Source of the DNA: Melanocharis versteri
Taxonomy: Eukaryota > Chordata > Aves > Passeriformes > Melanocharitidae
Length of the DNA stretch: 64,000 bases
Direction: 5' to 3'
Assembly (NCBI GenBank): GCA_013397845.1
Contig: VZTG01009064.1
Coordinates: 233,347-297,346 of the forward strand
Under the pieces are notes generated by a model. The model was not told the origin of the DNA. It made no database searches and worked only from the letters and a program-made list of their open reading frames with translations. Shown piece after piece: positions 50,180 to 63,430 of this stretch. Position numbers and translations under genes: made by a program. Numbering within the stretch: the stretch's first letter is position 1; the number at the start of each line of letters is the position of its first letter.

Positions 50180-50800
50180 AACTCTATCAATTTTTGGCAC
50201 ATACAGTGTCCTGTGGCAGTATATCGAGCAACTTAAGTATTGATTGTGTGAAGCAGGGACATTTTTTGCTAAATCTACCACCTGTTAGCTTCATTTGATG
50301 ACATCTAGTTCTCTTATTAGAAGAATGTTCCCTTCTCACTACACTCCAAGTTTTACAGACCTCTGTCTTAACCTTCCTCCCTCGTTTCTCTCTCCTCAAC
50401 TACAGTGTTTTTTTCTTTAGCCAGAGAAGTTCTAACATTTAATTTTTAACGTAATATTACTTCCCTTTGTTGCCATATTGTTTATGAAGATACTGAAAAA
50501 CACAGATAAGTATTAAAGTCTCATGGTCGTCTATAATAATACCTTTCCCAACTAGCAAACAAAACAAATAAAAAATGGTCAGTTTCCTACTTGTTAACCA
50601 GCTGTTTTCTGAATGACCCACGGTAACGTAATTTCCCTGCTGAGAAATCTTGCTAAATTTTTTTTTTTCTGTGAATCCAAGAAAGTTTGATCAACTGGAC
50701 AGCCTTTTCCTGCATATTCACCAATCTTTTAGAATGGCCATCTACCAAGAAGCTGTATTGACTCTTGTCCAGTACATCATATTTATCTAATGCCCATTGG
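50180..50800 (-). mobile_element. Ancient CR1/L3-like LINE remnant (minus orientation)
   Basis: The parts 'gtgtcctgtggcagta', 'gattgtgtgaagcaggga' and 'cacctgttagcttcatttga' come first. They are followed by 'gttctcttattagaaga' and 'ttacagacctctgtctta'. In order, they match an old amniote L3/CR1-type LINE 3' region read in reverse. Further on, 'ttgccatattgtttatgaag', 'ttgttaaccagctgtt' and 'ttgactcttgtccagtac' correspond to its more internal part. The match is from memory and is strongest at 50190-50400. It is much older than the other CR1 copies. Confidence 0.65.
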
Positions 50801-52099
50801 CAATATTCTTTCTACTTATTTGCGAAGTATAGATCCAGACTTCCAGGTCTGTTTTCTAACACCCTCAAGAACCCTTTCGGAGCACCATATTTGCCACCAT
50901 TAAACCAACACCAATAGTGTTTTAAGCAGGAGGCTACAACTTTGCATTAACTGTTCAGCTATTTCACACCTGACTTCCCCTTGAAGCAGAATGCTACAGG
51001 TCTCTTGGGATTCACCTTGTCAATTTATCTTACACTTTCTTCTACTGAAATTCTTGCGTAGCTTTTTATTTAAGCTCCCAGCTACGCAGGAACATCCAGA
51101 GGAAGTAAGCACTGCTGCACTGCGACAGAGGCCGCTTCTCCCAGCAGTTCTTCACGCCTGCTCACAGCTCACTTGAAGAGGTCTGTCTCTGAGATGAAAG
51201 GATGTGCAGGACTCCTCTACACCTGTTCATTAACCAGAAGAGACCCATTTTCTTTACCCTTTCCTGTGTTCTTGCTACTACTTCTGACCTTTTCTTTTGG
51301 TGGTATTTACAGGAGTTACAGGCCAGTAGAAAATCATCTGAAAGAACCAGTGGTTTGGCCATGGAAACCCTAACAAGTAACACAAAGAAACTCAATCAGT
51401 GAAATAAGGCTGAAGAACCACATCTTGCACAACTTCACTGCCTGCACTTCTGAAGTTGGCTCAACTTTTGCTCACAATTCAAGCAGATTATTGCCACATT
51501 CTAAACAGCTAATTTAAAACAGGTGTGAGAGGAACAGGATCAGTACCCTTATTCCAAAGACAGCTGGGAATAGCAGGCACTGTTGCAGAACACTTTTATC
51601 TTAGAATTCTGCTTGCTAAATGTTATTTACAACCTTCTGTGTTATTTATCGTTTTATCTCATTATGTATTGTCTAGAGATGCAATTTTCAAAATGGGGTG
51701 GGAACACCTTGTTTTAGCGGAATTAGATTTAGCATTTAAAACATTCATATAGCCAATCAAAGTTTAATGAACTCTTCTTCAGACACTGCTTATTTTTGGA
51801 AAAGTTTTAATAACTTTTCCTGTAATTAAAAATAGCATACAATATCAGAAGCCAGCAGCAATTAAAGGTAATCAAATTTGGGAAATTCTGTAGGAAGTAC
51901 AAAAAAGATCTGTAGATATTTTGTTCAATGCTTATTATCAGTTGAAGTACTGTTTGCTTCACAAAACAGAACAATGCTTATCATTAAAACACAAAAACAT
52001 TTCCACTAAGTTCTTTGCCTGGTTTTCTTCTTTCATAAAATGCACTCCATGTGAAACAAGTCTTCAAAAAAACAAGGCCTAAAAAACCCTACTACTCAG
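50801..52099. other. Intronic stretch, no gene seen
   Basis: The GC-richer part at 50990-51400 carries several overlapping frames on both strands (up to 77 codons) without a recognisable product. They may be more of the old LINE or unrelated decayed repeat. Confidence 0.45.
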
Positions 52100-52330
52100 G
52101 GTGCCTTTGAGGATATTTAATTAAAATCTAATCCTGCATTCATTAAGGCTCACATAAATTAAGCTGTCATTCATAAGATTTATGGATTCTCATTTGCATA
52201 TTGCATACAATTCATCAATTACTCAAGTATGAAAGGAGCACATTTCCCTTGGAGCTGCATGCTACCCTGCCAACATTTGAAATGAGGGAAAGAGCAAGAC
52301 TGTCAGGCATTCACACAAACTTTCTTCCAA
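52100..52330. promoter_or_regulatory. Candidate conserved noncoding element with octamer site
   Basis: Repeat-free, with many motifs: TCTAATCC (OTX/PITX-like) near 52129, a perfect octamer ATTTGCAT at 52192-52199, several ATTA cores and CATCAATTACT near 52214. Dense homeodomain and POU sites in a DACH1 intron suggest an enhancer; this is inference. Confidence 0.38.
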
Positions 52331-53500
52331 ATGTCTGCTCCTTGATTAATCTAATTTTCTAGCTATTCCTTACAAGATACAACAACAGCCCTTCTGCAAA
52401 TTTCTATTATTTCTCCTGTCTTCATCATAAAATCTTCTTGTCTTTTACTAATACTTCATGTCTGACTGATTATTATTTGTTTGCTAATGATATGGCATGA
52501 ATGTTTTCTTTATATAAATGCATAAAGCGCACATCAGAGTTAAAATAAAATGATTAGTATTTTCAGGTTTTGATTTTTCTGTTTAACATCACTAATTTGC
52601 TTAGCTGAGCTTAGTTAAGAACCTAAGCAATGAGAAAAAACACCGAATTATAAATCTACCATTTAAAACAACCATCAGTACTGAGCCAGAATATTTCTCT
52701 TAGTGTGTAATGGTAATGTGCGCATAATTAAACCATTAAAATTTAACGTTAAAATATAATTAAGAAAAGACAACAAATGTTTAATGTGAAAAATCAGCTT
52801 ATTCACAGATGCTGTAGTGTGTACCTGACCACATTTCTGAAAGTTGTAGGCAAAGTAGGGATACAGGTTAGGGTTTTTTTTGTTGCACATAAAACATGCT
52901 GTGTTAATTCAATTGTCTTCTCTAGGGAGTTAATCTTAATTTCGGTGGCACAACTAGGAAGTAGCAGTCTTTGCTTGCCCAGTCTCTGCATACCTTCCAA
53001 CATGCATGTGATCAGGTGCTGAATTTAATGCACAACATTCACTCATGTCTGGGAGTTTCTAAATTAAAATACAGGAATGTATCAGCACTGTCTAAAATAA
53101 CTCTGAAGGTCTGCTCTAAATCTATTGGCTCATTTTATATTGTTAATTACCTAGTAAAAAAAGGTAGCATAAGAATACCAAAATATAGTTGTAGTTTTCT
53201 CAAAAAGAATCTCATTTAACAAATATATGGATGATAAGGTATGAAACAATAAAAATCCAACATCAAATATCTGTGAACTTAGAGAGGTCATGTAACACTT
53301 TATAGTGCTACTTCTTAGACCAACGTAACAGATTTTTTTTTTAATTTCAGTATAAGAAGTGTTGGGATCTTTAAATATGTGTAATATAAACCAAAGAATC
53401 TCAGAGCAGATGGTGAGCAAATTAGATATAAATACTTCAAATATTAGTGATCTAAGGTTTTATTGTTCAAATGTGTTCAGCACCAAGTCTAGCTTAAAAG
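52331..53500. other. Intronic stretch, no gene seen
   Basis: AT-rich and repeat-poor. Overlapping open frames on both strands at 52675-53219 have no recognisable product. A T-run lies at 53332-53342. Confidence 0.5.
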
Positions 53501-53504
53501 TCAT

Positions 53505-53760
53505 ATGCTGCCTCTTGCCACAGAGGGACTGTTGAACATTTGGACTGGATTACTGAGCGGCAAACAAATATTTTTTCTCTTCTCTCCTCCCCCAAATCTG
53601 TTTAAAAATGAAGAGAGATTTCATTCTAAACATAATTGCTAACATAATCCCATGCGAATAAAGTTAACTAACCCTGGAAAAATAAACAGATGACTAACTT
53701 TAATCAGAGAAATGAAGTCATCATTATGCTTGGTTTATAAAATAGATTTTCATTGTCAAA
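53505..53760. promoter_or_regulatory. Candidate conserved noncoding element
   Basis: Complex repeat-free sequence with TAATCCCATGCGAATAAAG near 53645 and TTTAATCAGAG near 53699, without a long frame. It ends just before a G7 run at 53772-53778. It is read as possible regulatory DNA from texture only. Confidence 0.28.
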
Positions 53761-56700
53761 GATAACATAATGGGGGGGCAGGGGGTTCTGTTATTTTGGT
53801 TTGTTTATTTTGAGTTAGCTGTTCTACTGTAGACTGTTTAGGTCCACCCCTGAATAACTACCACATTTATTGTCTGTCTTTTTAACTGTTGCATTCTCTG
53901 AGTTTCAAATTTCTCAGCATGAGCTGTCTGCTTAATTCCATCCAAGTAGTGTGTAATGAGAAAAGAATTTTCCCTGTCTACACTAATATAGCTTATTTTA
54001 TTTCCTGAACCCAAACCACCTGTTCAGATTTTCTATTTAAAGCTTTGTAAGGCAATCAACTACCTCAGGACGTTGTGCTGAAATGAAAGACAGTCAGAAT
54101 GAAGCTGCAATTTCATCAAACCTGGTCCAACAAAAAGCATCACCTAAAGAGCACTTTCTTGGCTCCAGGGTCAGGTGGAGTTCACTTCATAAAACTCTCA
54201 ACAGATCTCACATGTGATTTTCTTATTTACGTGAAATTTACTAAAAATATTTATAAATTTAATTCTGCAAGAGATTTTGAGATAAAAAGAAATAAATTAC
54301 TATGGAATTTATTTTAGTTTAAAACCTAAAAATCTTTCTAAATGTTAAAATTACCTAATGAACTTTGTCTGAGTCTGAAGGTATAATTCTAGGCCAAATC
54401 AACTTATTACAGCACTTCTGTGACTTGTCTATACTATAAGCACCTATTTCAGTAGTAAGAAACTGAAAAACTGAAAAACTGAAAAATTACATTCCAAAAA
54501 GATAGCAAAAGACAAGAAGAAGTGTTCTAGAGCAAACACAACTCCAAACCTAAGACTGGACTTTGCCTACCACTATAAAACAGATCATCTTCCAAAATCT
54601 CTTTTTACTACATTTTACATCATTGCAGATCAAATGCAGTTTGAATCCAGTGGAATGAGGGCAATGGAATAAAAAGACAGTTATTTAACCTTATTCTGGG
54701 CTATTTGTTTTTCAAACTTTCCTCTTTATCAACACTTTCAATTTGTCATTTAAACGTACATCTCCAAATACAAGCTTTGTATGAATTTTTGCTTGAGGAA
54801 AAGTCTCATTCATTCCTGGAGGGAAGCCTTTTGAGAAAAGGGATCAGCCTATGCACAAGATCAGCCTAAGCATTTCCATGATTAAAGCAAAGTCTTGTAA
54901 AATGTATTAGAAATGAGGCTTATATCTCTGAAGACATGAGAGGGAAGATTCAACTTCTTATGAACAATGTGAATCTAGAAAAAGAGCAATAAGAAATCTG
55001 TAGGAATATGTGGTTACAAGAAAGGTTTGAAAATAAATAGTTATGCTGCTTTGTGTCTCTTCGGACTACTAACTGATAAATTTATCCACCTTTTCCCTTT
55101 CTCTCTCACTTTTCTGTAAATATGAGGAAAGGAGGCTGGGGAGAGTAAACAAAACACCAAAGTATAGGGAAAAGAGGAAATTATTCCTCTTGAACCACAC
55201 AGACATAGCAATAAAAAACCTCAGATCATCTTTTGTTACACAAAAAGGCACTAGACCTAAGATATGTAGGCACCTTGACTCCTAAGATTAAAAGCTTTCC
55301 CTTTCTCCATTCCTGTTAATTATTTCAAAATTGTGTAGATATAACACCTTCTTCCTTCCTTTTCATTAGCTCATGAATGTCTGCAAGACAGAAGTTCTGG
55401 TCTGATAATACCTGCTGAAGCACAAAACCCCTCCTGTGGATGCCAACCCAGAGCCAGTGAGATTTAAATGCTGGAGCTGGTTCAAATACCTAGGAAATTT
55501 TCAGATAAAATCTTTACTAAAACAAGTTAGGATTGAAAGTGCATTTTATGGGAGTTCCTGTAACCTCACCAGAATATTATCATTTCCTTGCAAGAACTCT
55601 GCATTAAATAAATTGTCACAGAGTGACATCTTAACTAAGATTAAAAATAAAAGTTGAGTATCTCCATACACTCACATGAACTGCAAACTGTATCTTTCAT
55701 AAGAAGAGCCATTTCATCTGTATTTTTAAATTATTCTTCCATGCCATCATATCCAGATGTAAAATAACATCATTTAAAGTAACTCAAGACTCCACTTTTT
55801 TCCAAGTACTAGATTCTGAATGAAAACTAGATTATGATCCTAAATTCATCGTAAAAATAAAAAAAAAAAAAAAATTGGATTAAACTTCATTGTACCTTAG
55901 TGAGCCCAAGACTGACTAGATGCATCCTACATAAGAAGAATTTCTTTTTTTAAAATACACTTTGGAGAAGTGCTAGATCATAGACACTTCTACCTCAGGA
56001 CCTCCATTTTTCTCTCTTCACAGACATTTTTGCTGTCTTTACATTGGTGAAGTTTTAACCAAAAGGAAACTGAACAAGAAATCAAACTATATACTAACTT
56101 TATTTCTTTGGGTTTTTTTCCTAGTAAACAAGATTCACTCTCTTACACATCATCCAGATAAAATAATGGAGTTCCACTGAAAATGGCAGTGAGATTTAAA
56201 ACAAGAAAAGAGAAAATGGCAATGAAAAATCACATTTGGTATATAAATGAACCATCCAGTTTACAGTTTATATACATATACACAGGCAATCCTGAACTTA
56301 AACTTTAGGTAAGTGGGCTATTGGAATAACGAAAGTTTGCTGTTATGTAAAACTGTCTTTCAAGATGGTTATTTTTGCAAAGAACAAGAAAATTACATTC
56401 AATTTGATTCTTTAAAGAGTAAAATCTAACATCAAATTATGTCACAATTACTACATAGATACTCAGATATTAATGTATCACAATTAAATCCACATATCGC
56501 AACTAAATCCTTACTGATCACATGAAATCTGTTACTAATAGATTAGCTGAAGTACCAATTTTTCACAACTCCACAATTTCATAATTATCAAAATCAGCTT
56601 CCTTCCAAAAAAAGCTTCTTTATATTGATCCTTTCTTTTCCTGTCAAGCATTATTTAAACTCATGCAAGACCTTGCTTCTGCAGCTGCAGAAATTGTAAA

Positions 56701-57547
56701 CTGTATTGAAGTGGAAATGAAATTAATGCCGCTGCACATCACTCTACAATACATGGGCACATGCAGGTGCCATATCTGTGCATTTATACAGTGTGATACC
56801 ACCACAAGCACCCTCCATGGAAGCATGTTATGTGTTTATCTCTACTGCTAAAGTAACAAGATTAAAGTAGAGTGCCTGGAAATACAGAAAATAGCCTTGA
56901 AAAGACAAATGGACTCTGTTTTCCTAAAACCACAGCAGTTAAACAGCGGAAAAATTTTGGTACCAGTGACTCATATGAGGCACAAGAAGCCTAGAGAAAT
57001 AGTTTCAATCCTCATTACCAGGCACGGCAGATACCAATTCATTTTTCTACTGAACTGGGCAGCTTTCCCTCTTCTGCTATTTCAAACGCTCAAGAATTAG
57101 CTTCGGCATATTGATGACTGCTTCAATCTTAAAATGATAACCGAGGCTATGACATATACATCATCTGCAGAGAACACATCGTCGTCAGGGGACAATCTCA
57201 CATGGTACACCATATAGCACTAAAGATTTCATTACACTTACCTATGGAAAGTCAACAATTACCACATGCTCTAAGGAGAAGCTGTCTTATCTCCAAAGAA
57301 ATCTTAACAAGCAAAGACAGTAAGAAACAGGAGGGGCCCCAAGAAGTCCCAAAGAGCATTAAACTGTATCCTCTTAGGCTACAAATGTGTCCAACAAAGA
57401 ACAAATAAACTATTTAAACCTTTGAATTCCTTATGCATCAGTCAGAACTAAGCACAGCAACCGCAACCACTGAAAGCAACAGTCCCAAATATTTGAATGA
57501 ATTTAGTTATAAGGAATTGAACAAGACCTACAGCACAGTTATTAAAC
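53761..57547. other. Intronic stretch, no gene seen
   Basis: AT-rich intron with a triple 'ctgaaaaa' tandem at 54464-54487 and an A-run at 55857-55874. Short open frames, including an opposing pair at 56644-56851, have no recognisable product. Confidence 0.5.
54464..54487. repeat. Tandem repeat, three copies of an 8-9 base unit (ctgaaaaa)
   Basis: The unit 'actgaaaa' recurs three times in direct succession. Confidence 0.8.
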
Positions 57548-57569
57548 TGAAGTCCCTGTAGGGACTTCA
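57548..57569. repeat. Perfect inverted repeat, 10-base arms, 2-base loop
   Basis: The arm TGAAGTCCCT is followed by GT and then AGGGACTTCA, its exact reverse complement. It could form a tight hairpin or cruciform. It lies outside any recognised repeat. Confidence 0.92.
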
Positions 57570-60500
57570 AACACAGCACAACATAGAGTGCACAAGAAAA
57601 GCAATTTCATAAAAGTAATATCTCAAACATAACATTTTGAAAAAGATGCTGTGAGCAAAAAACTAGTACAGAGATTCTCTATCCACCACTTGGAATTTTT
57701 CTGTTCATCTACACATCCCCCTCAAAGCCACAGACCTACAGACTCTCCACTGCTGGCTTTACTCTGTCAAATATCTTTTCACTCACAGCTTTAAACCTAT
57801 CTCTGTTAGGTCAATCAACTTTCAAAATCACTAATGCTAAGGCTTAGAAGGGTCATTTTCAATTCTATTTCCCATATTTTAAAAGAATAATGTCACTTAA
57901 AGAGCAAGCTGTAGTGTTCTCAGTACTCATGGTTTTGGGAACAGACAAAATACCATATTACAGAGTAGGACAGAGAGTATCAAAGTAGAGATTCATACCA
58001 GCCATGCACACCGAGAGGCAGTGACACAAGCAGATGAATTACTTCAGCCAAAGGAAACCACGAAGCAGAACTTATCAAAAGCATTCAATAACAGCACAGC
58101 TCTAGCCTCTGAACTTTGATGACTTGGTTTCTATGAATGCTATCTTTTTCTTTTTTAATTTTCTTTTTTTAGCTTGAAGCACTCAATGCTGTACTTACAC
58201 CATGGTTTTTTTTCATTAATTCATAAGAGTATTAGGAAGGAGCAAGTAGGGTCAAACTCTAATTCTTCCCACGAACGGTACAGAAAGGAAGAATACTTGC
58301 AGACAACAGGACGGAAGGCTATGTCTTTTGACTTATTCTGCCACAAAATAGATTTACTTGAAGGGAAGCATTAGTCGTGGCACTGTCTGAGATGTTAAGA
58401 CTTTGATCATCTCTGGCTGAGGCAACTTAAGGTGTTAATCGTTTTCAAGCTCCTTCAGCCACATGACATGGTCTTCCTTTCCTCTGGCAGAGCTTAGAAA
58501 AGGGAACATGTAGCTATTTCTATATTTAAACATACAATTTCTACCTTCACTGGTTATTTAAGTCATTCTTAAAACTAATTGGGTTTTCACTCTCCGGTTT
58601 CTCCTGAACTGGAGTCGCTGCCTACTGCCCCAAGCCTAGAGAGCATTTCAAGGCTGTAGCGAGCACCTTGGTGAAAAACAAGTATATATATTTAATTCCT
58701 CAAAGAAATTTCATCAATAGAGCTAATGTAAAACTTCTGCTCCTTGTCTAAGATAATCCACTATGAAATAAAATTTTCAGTAACCTACTGAAACACCAAT
58801 ACTTCTGCAAAAACAACTGTTCTTCAGATAATGCTTTACTAAGTTAACTATTCTGAATGAAAGAATGAGTGCAATTTTAGGTAACGAAATGAGGAATTAA
58901 CAAGTTTTGGGATTGAGAGCCAGAAGGACGCACACAGCAGTAAAAATTGCTTAAATCAAAATATGCCAGGACACTAACAATTGAACCATTAACACACAAA
59001 AACCTCACGAATGCTTTAGAAGATCTTGTTTTTCAAAGTGAAGACAATATATTTTGATAGTTGTTTAGAAAACACAGAGAATATTTAACATGGATAAGGC
59101 TTCAAATATTTGTCTGGCTTCACATTTTCAACATAAAGAAAAAAGTGTGAATGTTTTTTAGTAAACATGCAGTTTACCATTTATTCAGTCAGGTGAACGA
59201 AAAGACCCTTTATCTTCCTTACATACAGACACTTAAAATGCAGATGTTGCCAGTTGAGTTTGTCACTCTGTGATCTTTCCGTAATCCATGTTAAGCAATA
59301 AGCATTTTTATGTCACAATTCACTTATTTTCTATGCCTACCTGATGATGATATTAATAGCTCTGTAGAATTTCTCTCTGCTGACTATATGCAGAGTCTAG
59401 ATGACAAGCTCAGATGTAGACATTTACACTGTACACTGCAGAGAATAAGTAAGCCCAGTACCACCCTTGCTCTCTTAAAATTGAATTCACTGATTGTACG
59501 TTAGCCTAAAGTGGTGGAATCTGTACTCTGAGCTGCTTTACCCTGTACCAAATTGCCTCTCAATATTAAAAATTACTAATTCTTCTTATGTGGTGACAAA
59601 AGTTCCCAGAGTAAGTATCATTCCATTAAATATTCCTTTAAACCAGCTTTGAATCTGTTCCAACTTAAATGGAGACGGGGGGAAAACATGTTAAATTAAC
59701 GGAAATTTAACTTCTTTTTTTTTTTTTTTTTAATTAACCTCCAGCTTTTCATAAAGGCAACAATATCAATTTATATAGAGTGAGTACAAATAGCTCCAGG
59801 AGAGTTCAATGAAACATACACCAAATACAATAAAAAGGTAAGGAAGTTTATAACTATTTTTAAAATTATCTGCATCTCTTTGAATCACTTGCACACTAGG
59901 AAAATATGTAACCTTCCTCACAAAAGCCTGGTGTATCTTTGCATCTCACTCAGAGAAAATAAGGCACACACTGTTCCATTTTTGACACATCTCTGTTAGT
60001 AGATCCTGCTCCTGGGAAGTTTAACATCATTTCTGCTTCTGTCGGACATGATCAGTTATACACAGATGCAGACATGCACTCTTCGCTTGTGATTTTTTTT
60101 TCTTTATTTCACATTTTGACTTGCAGTCATGAAAAGCAATACAGAAAAAAGGTTTTAACATATAATGACTTTTATATCTGTATAATTGGATAATTGTTAT
60201 ATTTTTGTAAGTCATAATAATCCAGTGTATTTTAAAATCAGTCATTCACAAAGCAATATGACTAAGAGATAAACCAGATGGTTGCTGTAAGTAAATACAC
60301 TAAAAACCACAAACCAGCTTGTAACATGGGACAACTGATGGAATAGCACATCTTAGAATTTATTTATAGGCCTAAGAAACTCCAAATCATTTCAAAAAGA
60401 ATTCTCAAGACAAAAACCAGGAAAAAAATCAAAGGGTTTATAGGACCATTTGAAAGGGTGAAGCTTATGTCACGTTTTGAAGTCTCTTAAAGCATCATAT

Positions 60501-61602
60501 GATATGCAGAACTTCCAACTAACACAACTGCAGAAGTTTTAGGGTTGAGTTAGTTCACAAACACTACTCTAAACTAATTCTCTTTGTGGTTTTTACAGAT
60601 TCCAGTAAACAAATAAAATTCCATTTGGCTAAACTTAGTTTATTTCTGACCAAACAAAAACAGATCTACAAAACATAAAACAAAAATGGGAACTAGACGC
60701 TTTTAAACATAAAAGGTCATTTCAGTACTTAATATGTACTCTTTGTAAAAATACACAATACAGACACAAAATAATAATAAAAAAAATCTTCCAGTAAACA
60801 AAATTATGATTTTCATGGCACAATTCCCATATCAAAACACAAAGATAGTGTTTTTTTTTCAGCTAGATCTCCAGTCACTATACATCTTAAAGCTGTCTGA
60901 GGACAGATAAAGCTAAAGATTGCCTATTAATCTCTATATTATGATGTGTCATGAATTCTCTTGACTCCTTATTTGAAGTCCCACTAGTATGCATTCAGCC
61001 CTTCTCCTTTTTTGAGCAGACCCATTCTTTATTAGCCAAGACGCCAGGCTAGGTTCTTTCTAGGAGTGACCAGTCTTTCCTGCCCACAAAACATGTAAAG
61101 CTTTGTCATTTTTTTAGCATCTTAACTACTGACTTCCATCCATGTTCCTGTTTTGCGAGTACTGGAATCATTTATGATATCCCTTAGTAATTACTGAAAA
61201 CTAAACGTACTCTACAACTTAACCAAAAATATTAGATCTGCATAAAAGAATTTATATAATGTCAAAATCATGTCCATACTTGATAAAAATAAACTGAGTG
61301 CACATACAACAAAGATGACAAAACAGTGACGGCTTTTTCAAAATTATCTCAGGTATTAAAAATTATCCCTTCCTATGCTGTCAGTTCTGAAAGGTCAGTT
61401 TGCATTCTAGGAAGTATGAAAAAGATATGTATTCAGCAGTAAAATACAAAGATATTAATTTTAGGTAAGTAAACAAAGAATGAAAAGTACCATTTTCTTG
61501 GACAAAGGGAATGTCACAGTGGAGAGAAACTAGTAGCAGAGTTAATCGAGAATCAGGCTTTGGAAAAGTCTTTTTAAACAATATACTAATGTCCAACACA
61601 CA
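57570..61602. other. Intronic stretch, no gene seen
   Basis: AT-rich intron with a 17-base T run at 59715-59731. No CR1 signature or exon was recognised. Short open frames of at most 72 codons lack recognisable products. Confidence 0.5.
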
Positions 61603-62215
61603 TATTGATGACACAAAGTTGGAAGAGGGCTGAGCATCACACTGAAATAACAGGATGGTCTTGAGGAAAGATGAATTTTAATGGAGCAAAGTGCAAGGTC
61701 ACTCACTCAGGAACTATAAATAAGAGTAGCTGATGTAAGCTAAGAACTCCTAAGGAGGGAATAACGAAGGAGAAGAAATATCCAGGTTTATTAGCTGATC
61801 CCTGGGTGATTATCAACCACCAATGTGCCACAGTGATGAAACAGACAAATCTCATCCTTGAACATACCAGGCAATGTACTTCTGGTAGATCAGAAACTAT
61901 GACTGACATAGCAGGTATCAGTGGGATATTTTGTCTGTCTAGCCTTAGACAACATTCTTCAGAAAAATAAACTTCACAGAGAAATAAAAGAAATAGAGAA
62001 GGACCAAAAGTGTGATGATGGAATGTGAAGGCTCCCAAGGCAAGGTGGAAAAAGTTTGACTTTCCTAATATTGGAAAAGCAAAGGCAGAGGTGGGATATA
62101 ATTCTCTTTCATGGCAACAGGAAAGGTCAGATGGATTTTTAAGGGAATATTCAGACACTGCAGGAAACTGCAAGCTGCTCCAAGTTATAGTGCTGTGATC
62201 AGAATGATCCCAGTC
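61603..62215 (+). mobile_element. Older CR1 LINE fragment, ORF2 end region (plus orientation)
   Basis: Parts match the CR1 reverse-transcriptase C-terminal and downstream region in order. These are 'tattgatgacacaaagttgg', 'atgaattttaatggagcaaa', 'gtgcaaggtcactcactcag', 'accaccaatgtgccacagtg', 'gacaaatctcatccttg' and 'ggtagatcagaaactatgac'. The rest is more decayed. The longest open frame in the window (156 codons, minus strand, 61703-62173) is antisense to this and so is not a gene. It lacks the CR1 3' tail. Confidence 0.75.
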
Positions 62216-63327
62216 ACTGGAATTAACAGTCCTCTACCAGCTCACACAAAGTCATTGGTGCTACTGGCCATGCAGAGAAAAAAAAATTAAAAGGAACTCT
62301 AACTTATAGATTTGCCAAAAATTAAACTCGTCAAGGAAGTGCTACACTGCAGTTTCCACAGTATTTCTTGTTTTATATTTACCTATCTGTTATCTGATGA
62401 GGTTTTATGCTATGCCCACCAAAATAGTTTGTGAACAATTTCTCACCTTTGAAGTGGTATTAGTTTGAGCAAAGCACATCTCTAGAAAGCACGCATAAGG
62501 AGCTACCAATGGGATGTGATGACTGCAAGGCTTATTTCCAGTAATGCAAAATGTGGACAAGAAGTCCAGATATTATACCTCAATTTAATATTGCCCACCA
62601 TGACAAACTTGAGAAAAGTCTCACTTTTATCTGCATTCAACAATATGCAACCTCCTCAAAGCTCCATAATATGAGAAATCTATTGGAAATGCTTTAAAAA
62701 TGAAAATATAAAAGAAAAACTTGGATATCAAAGCATCGCAAAAGAAATCATAATTAGTAATAGTTGAAATACCAAGATCAAAACTCCTTGATTCTAAACA
62801 GTTTCAAGCCTAAAACTTACAAAGCACTACTCCCTTCAGTCATTTTATTTCATGTTACAAAACTGTATATTTGCTTAAATTCTAACATAGTTTCATAAAT
62901 GTATACTAGATAGGAAGCAACAACATCACGCTGTAAATACTTCAGAGAACTGTAAGACAGCAAACCTTTAAAATGTCAAGAGTCTAAAGGAATCACAGCT
63001 GTGCACTAGTGATCCAAAGAATATACATCACCGTAACTTCTCCCTGAGTTTTTCTGCCTTTTACTGGTAGAAAATACTTTTCATTATAATAATTTTTTAA
63101 ATACAGATCTGTTAAATCCTTTAGAAGTACATAATGTTGTAAATTGTGGTATGTAATTCTGAACTAATAATAGCATGTTTTCTTTACTTAGTCTTTTGTT
63201 TTAAGCAAAAAGAGATACAGATTAAATGCTGATTATAGGAGACTTTTAATTTCAGAGTTCCAGTCAAAATCTAACTGAAGATTCCATAATTGCTTAAATA
63301 GCAGCTACTTTTACAATTGTCCTTAAT
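62216..63327. other. Intronic stretch, no gene seen
   Basis: AT-rich intron without a recognised repeat or exon. The stretch 62570-62660 is somewhat more complex and could be conserved. Confidence 0.45.
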
Positions 63328-63430
63328 TAGGTCCCAATTTAGCAAATCACTTGGCCATATGCTGAGGTCCCACTGGATTTAAGAATGTGCATAGAGTTGT
63401 GCACATGCATCAGAGCTCAGTTGAACTGCG
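63328..63430. repeat. Possible ancient amniote interspersed repeat
   Basis: The parts 'gtcccaatttagcaaatcac', 'gaggtcccactggatttaag', 'aatgtgcatagagttgtgca' and 'catgcatcagagctcagttg' resemble a self-complementary old repeat. That repeat, abundant in turtles and crocodilians, reads 'agcacttaagcatgtgctta' and 'attgacttcaatgggattta'. The family name is not certain and the match is by memory. Confidence 0.4.

Noticed and set aside
61703..62173. 156-codon open frame on the minus strand, the longest in the window
   Set aside because: It is antisense to a plus-strand CR1 remnant (ORF2 end region) and has no recognisable protein.
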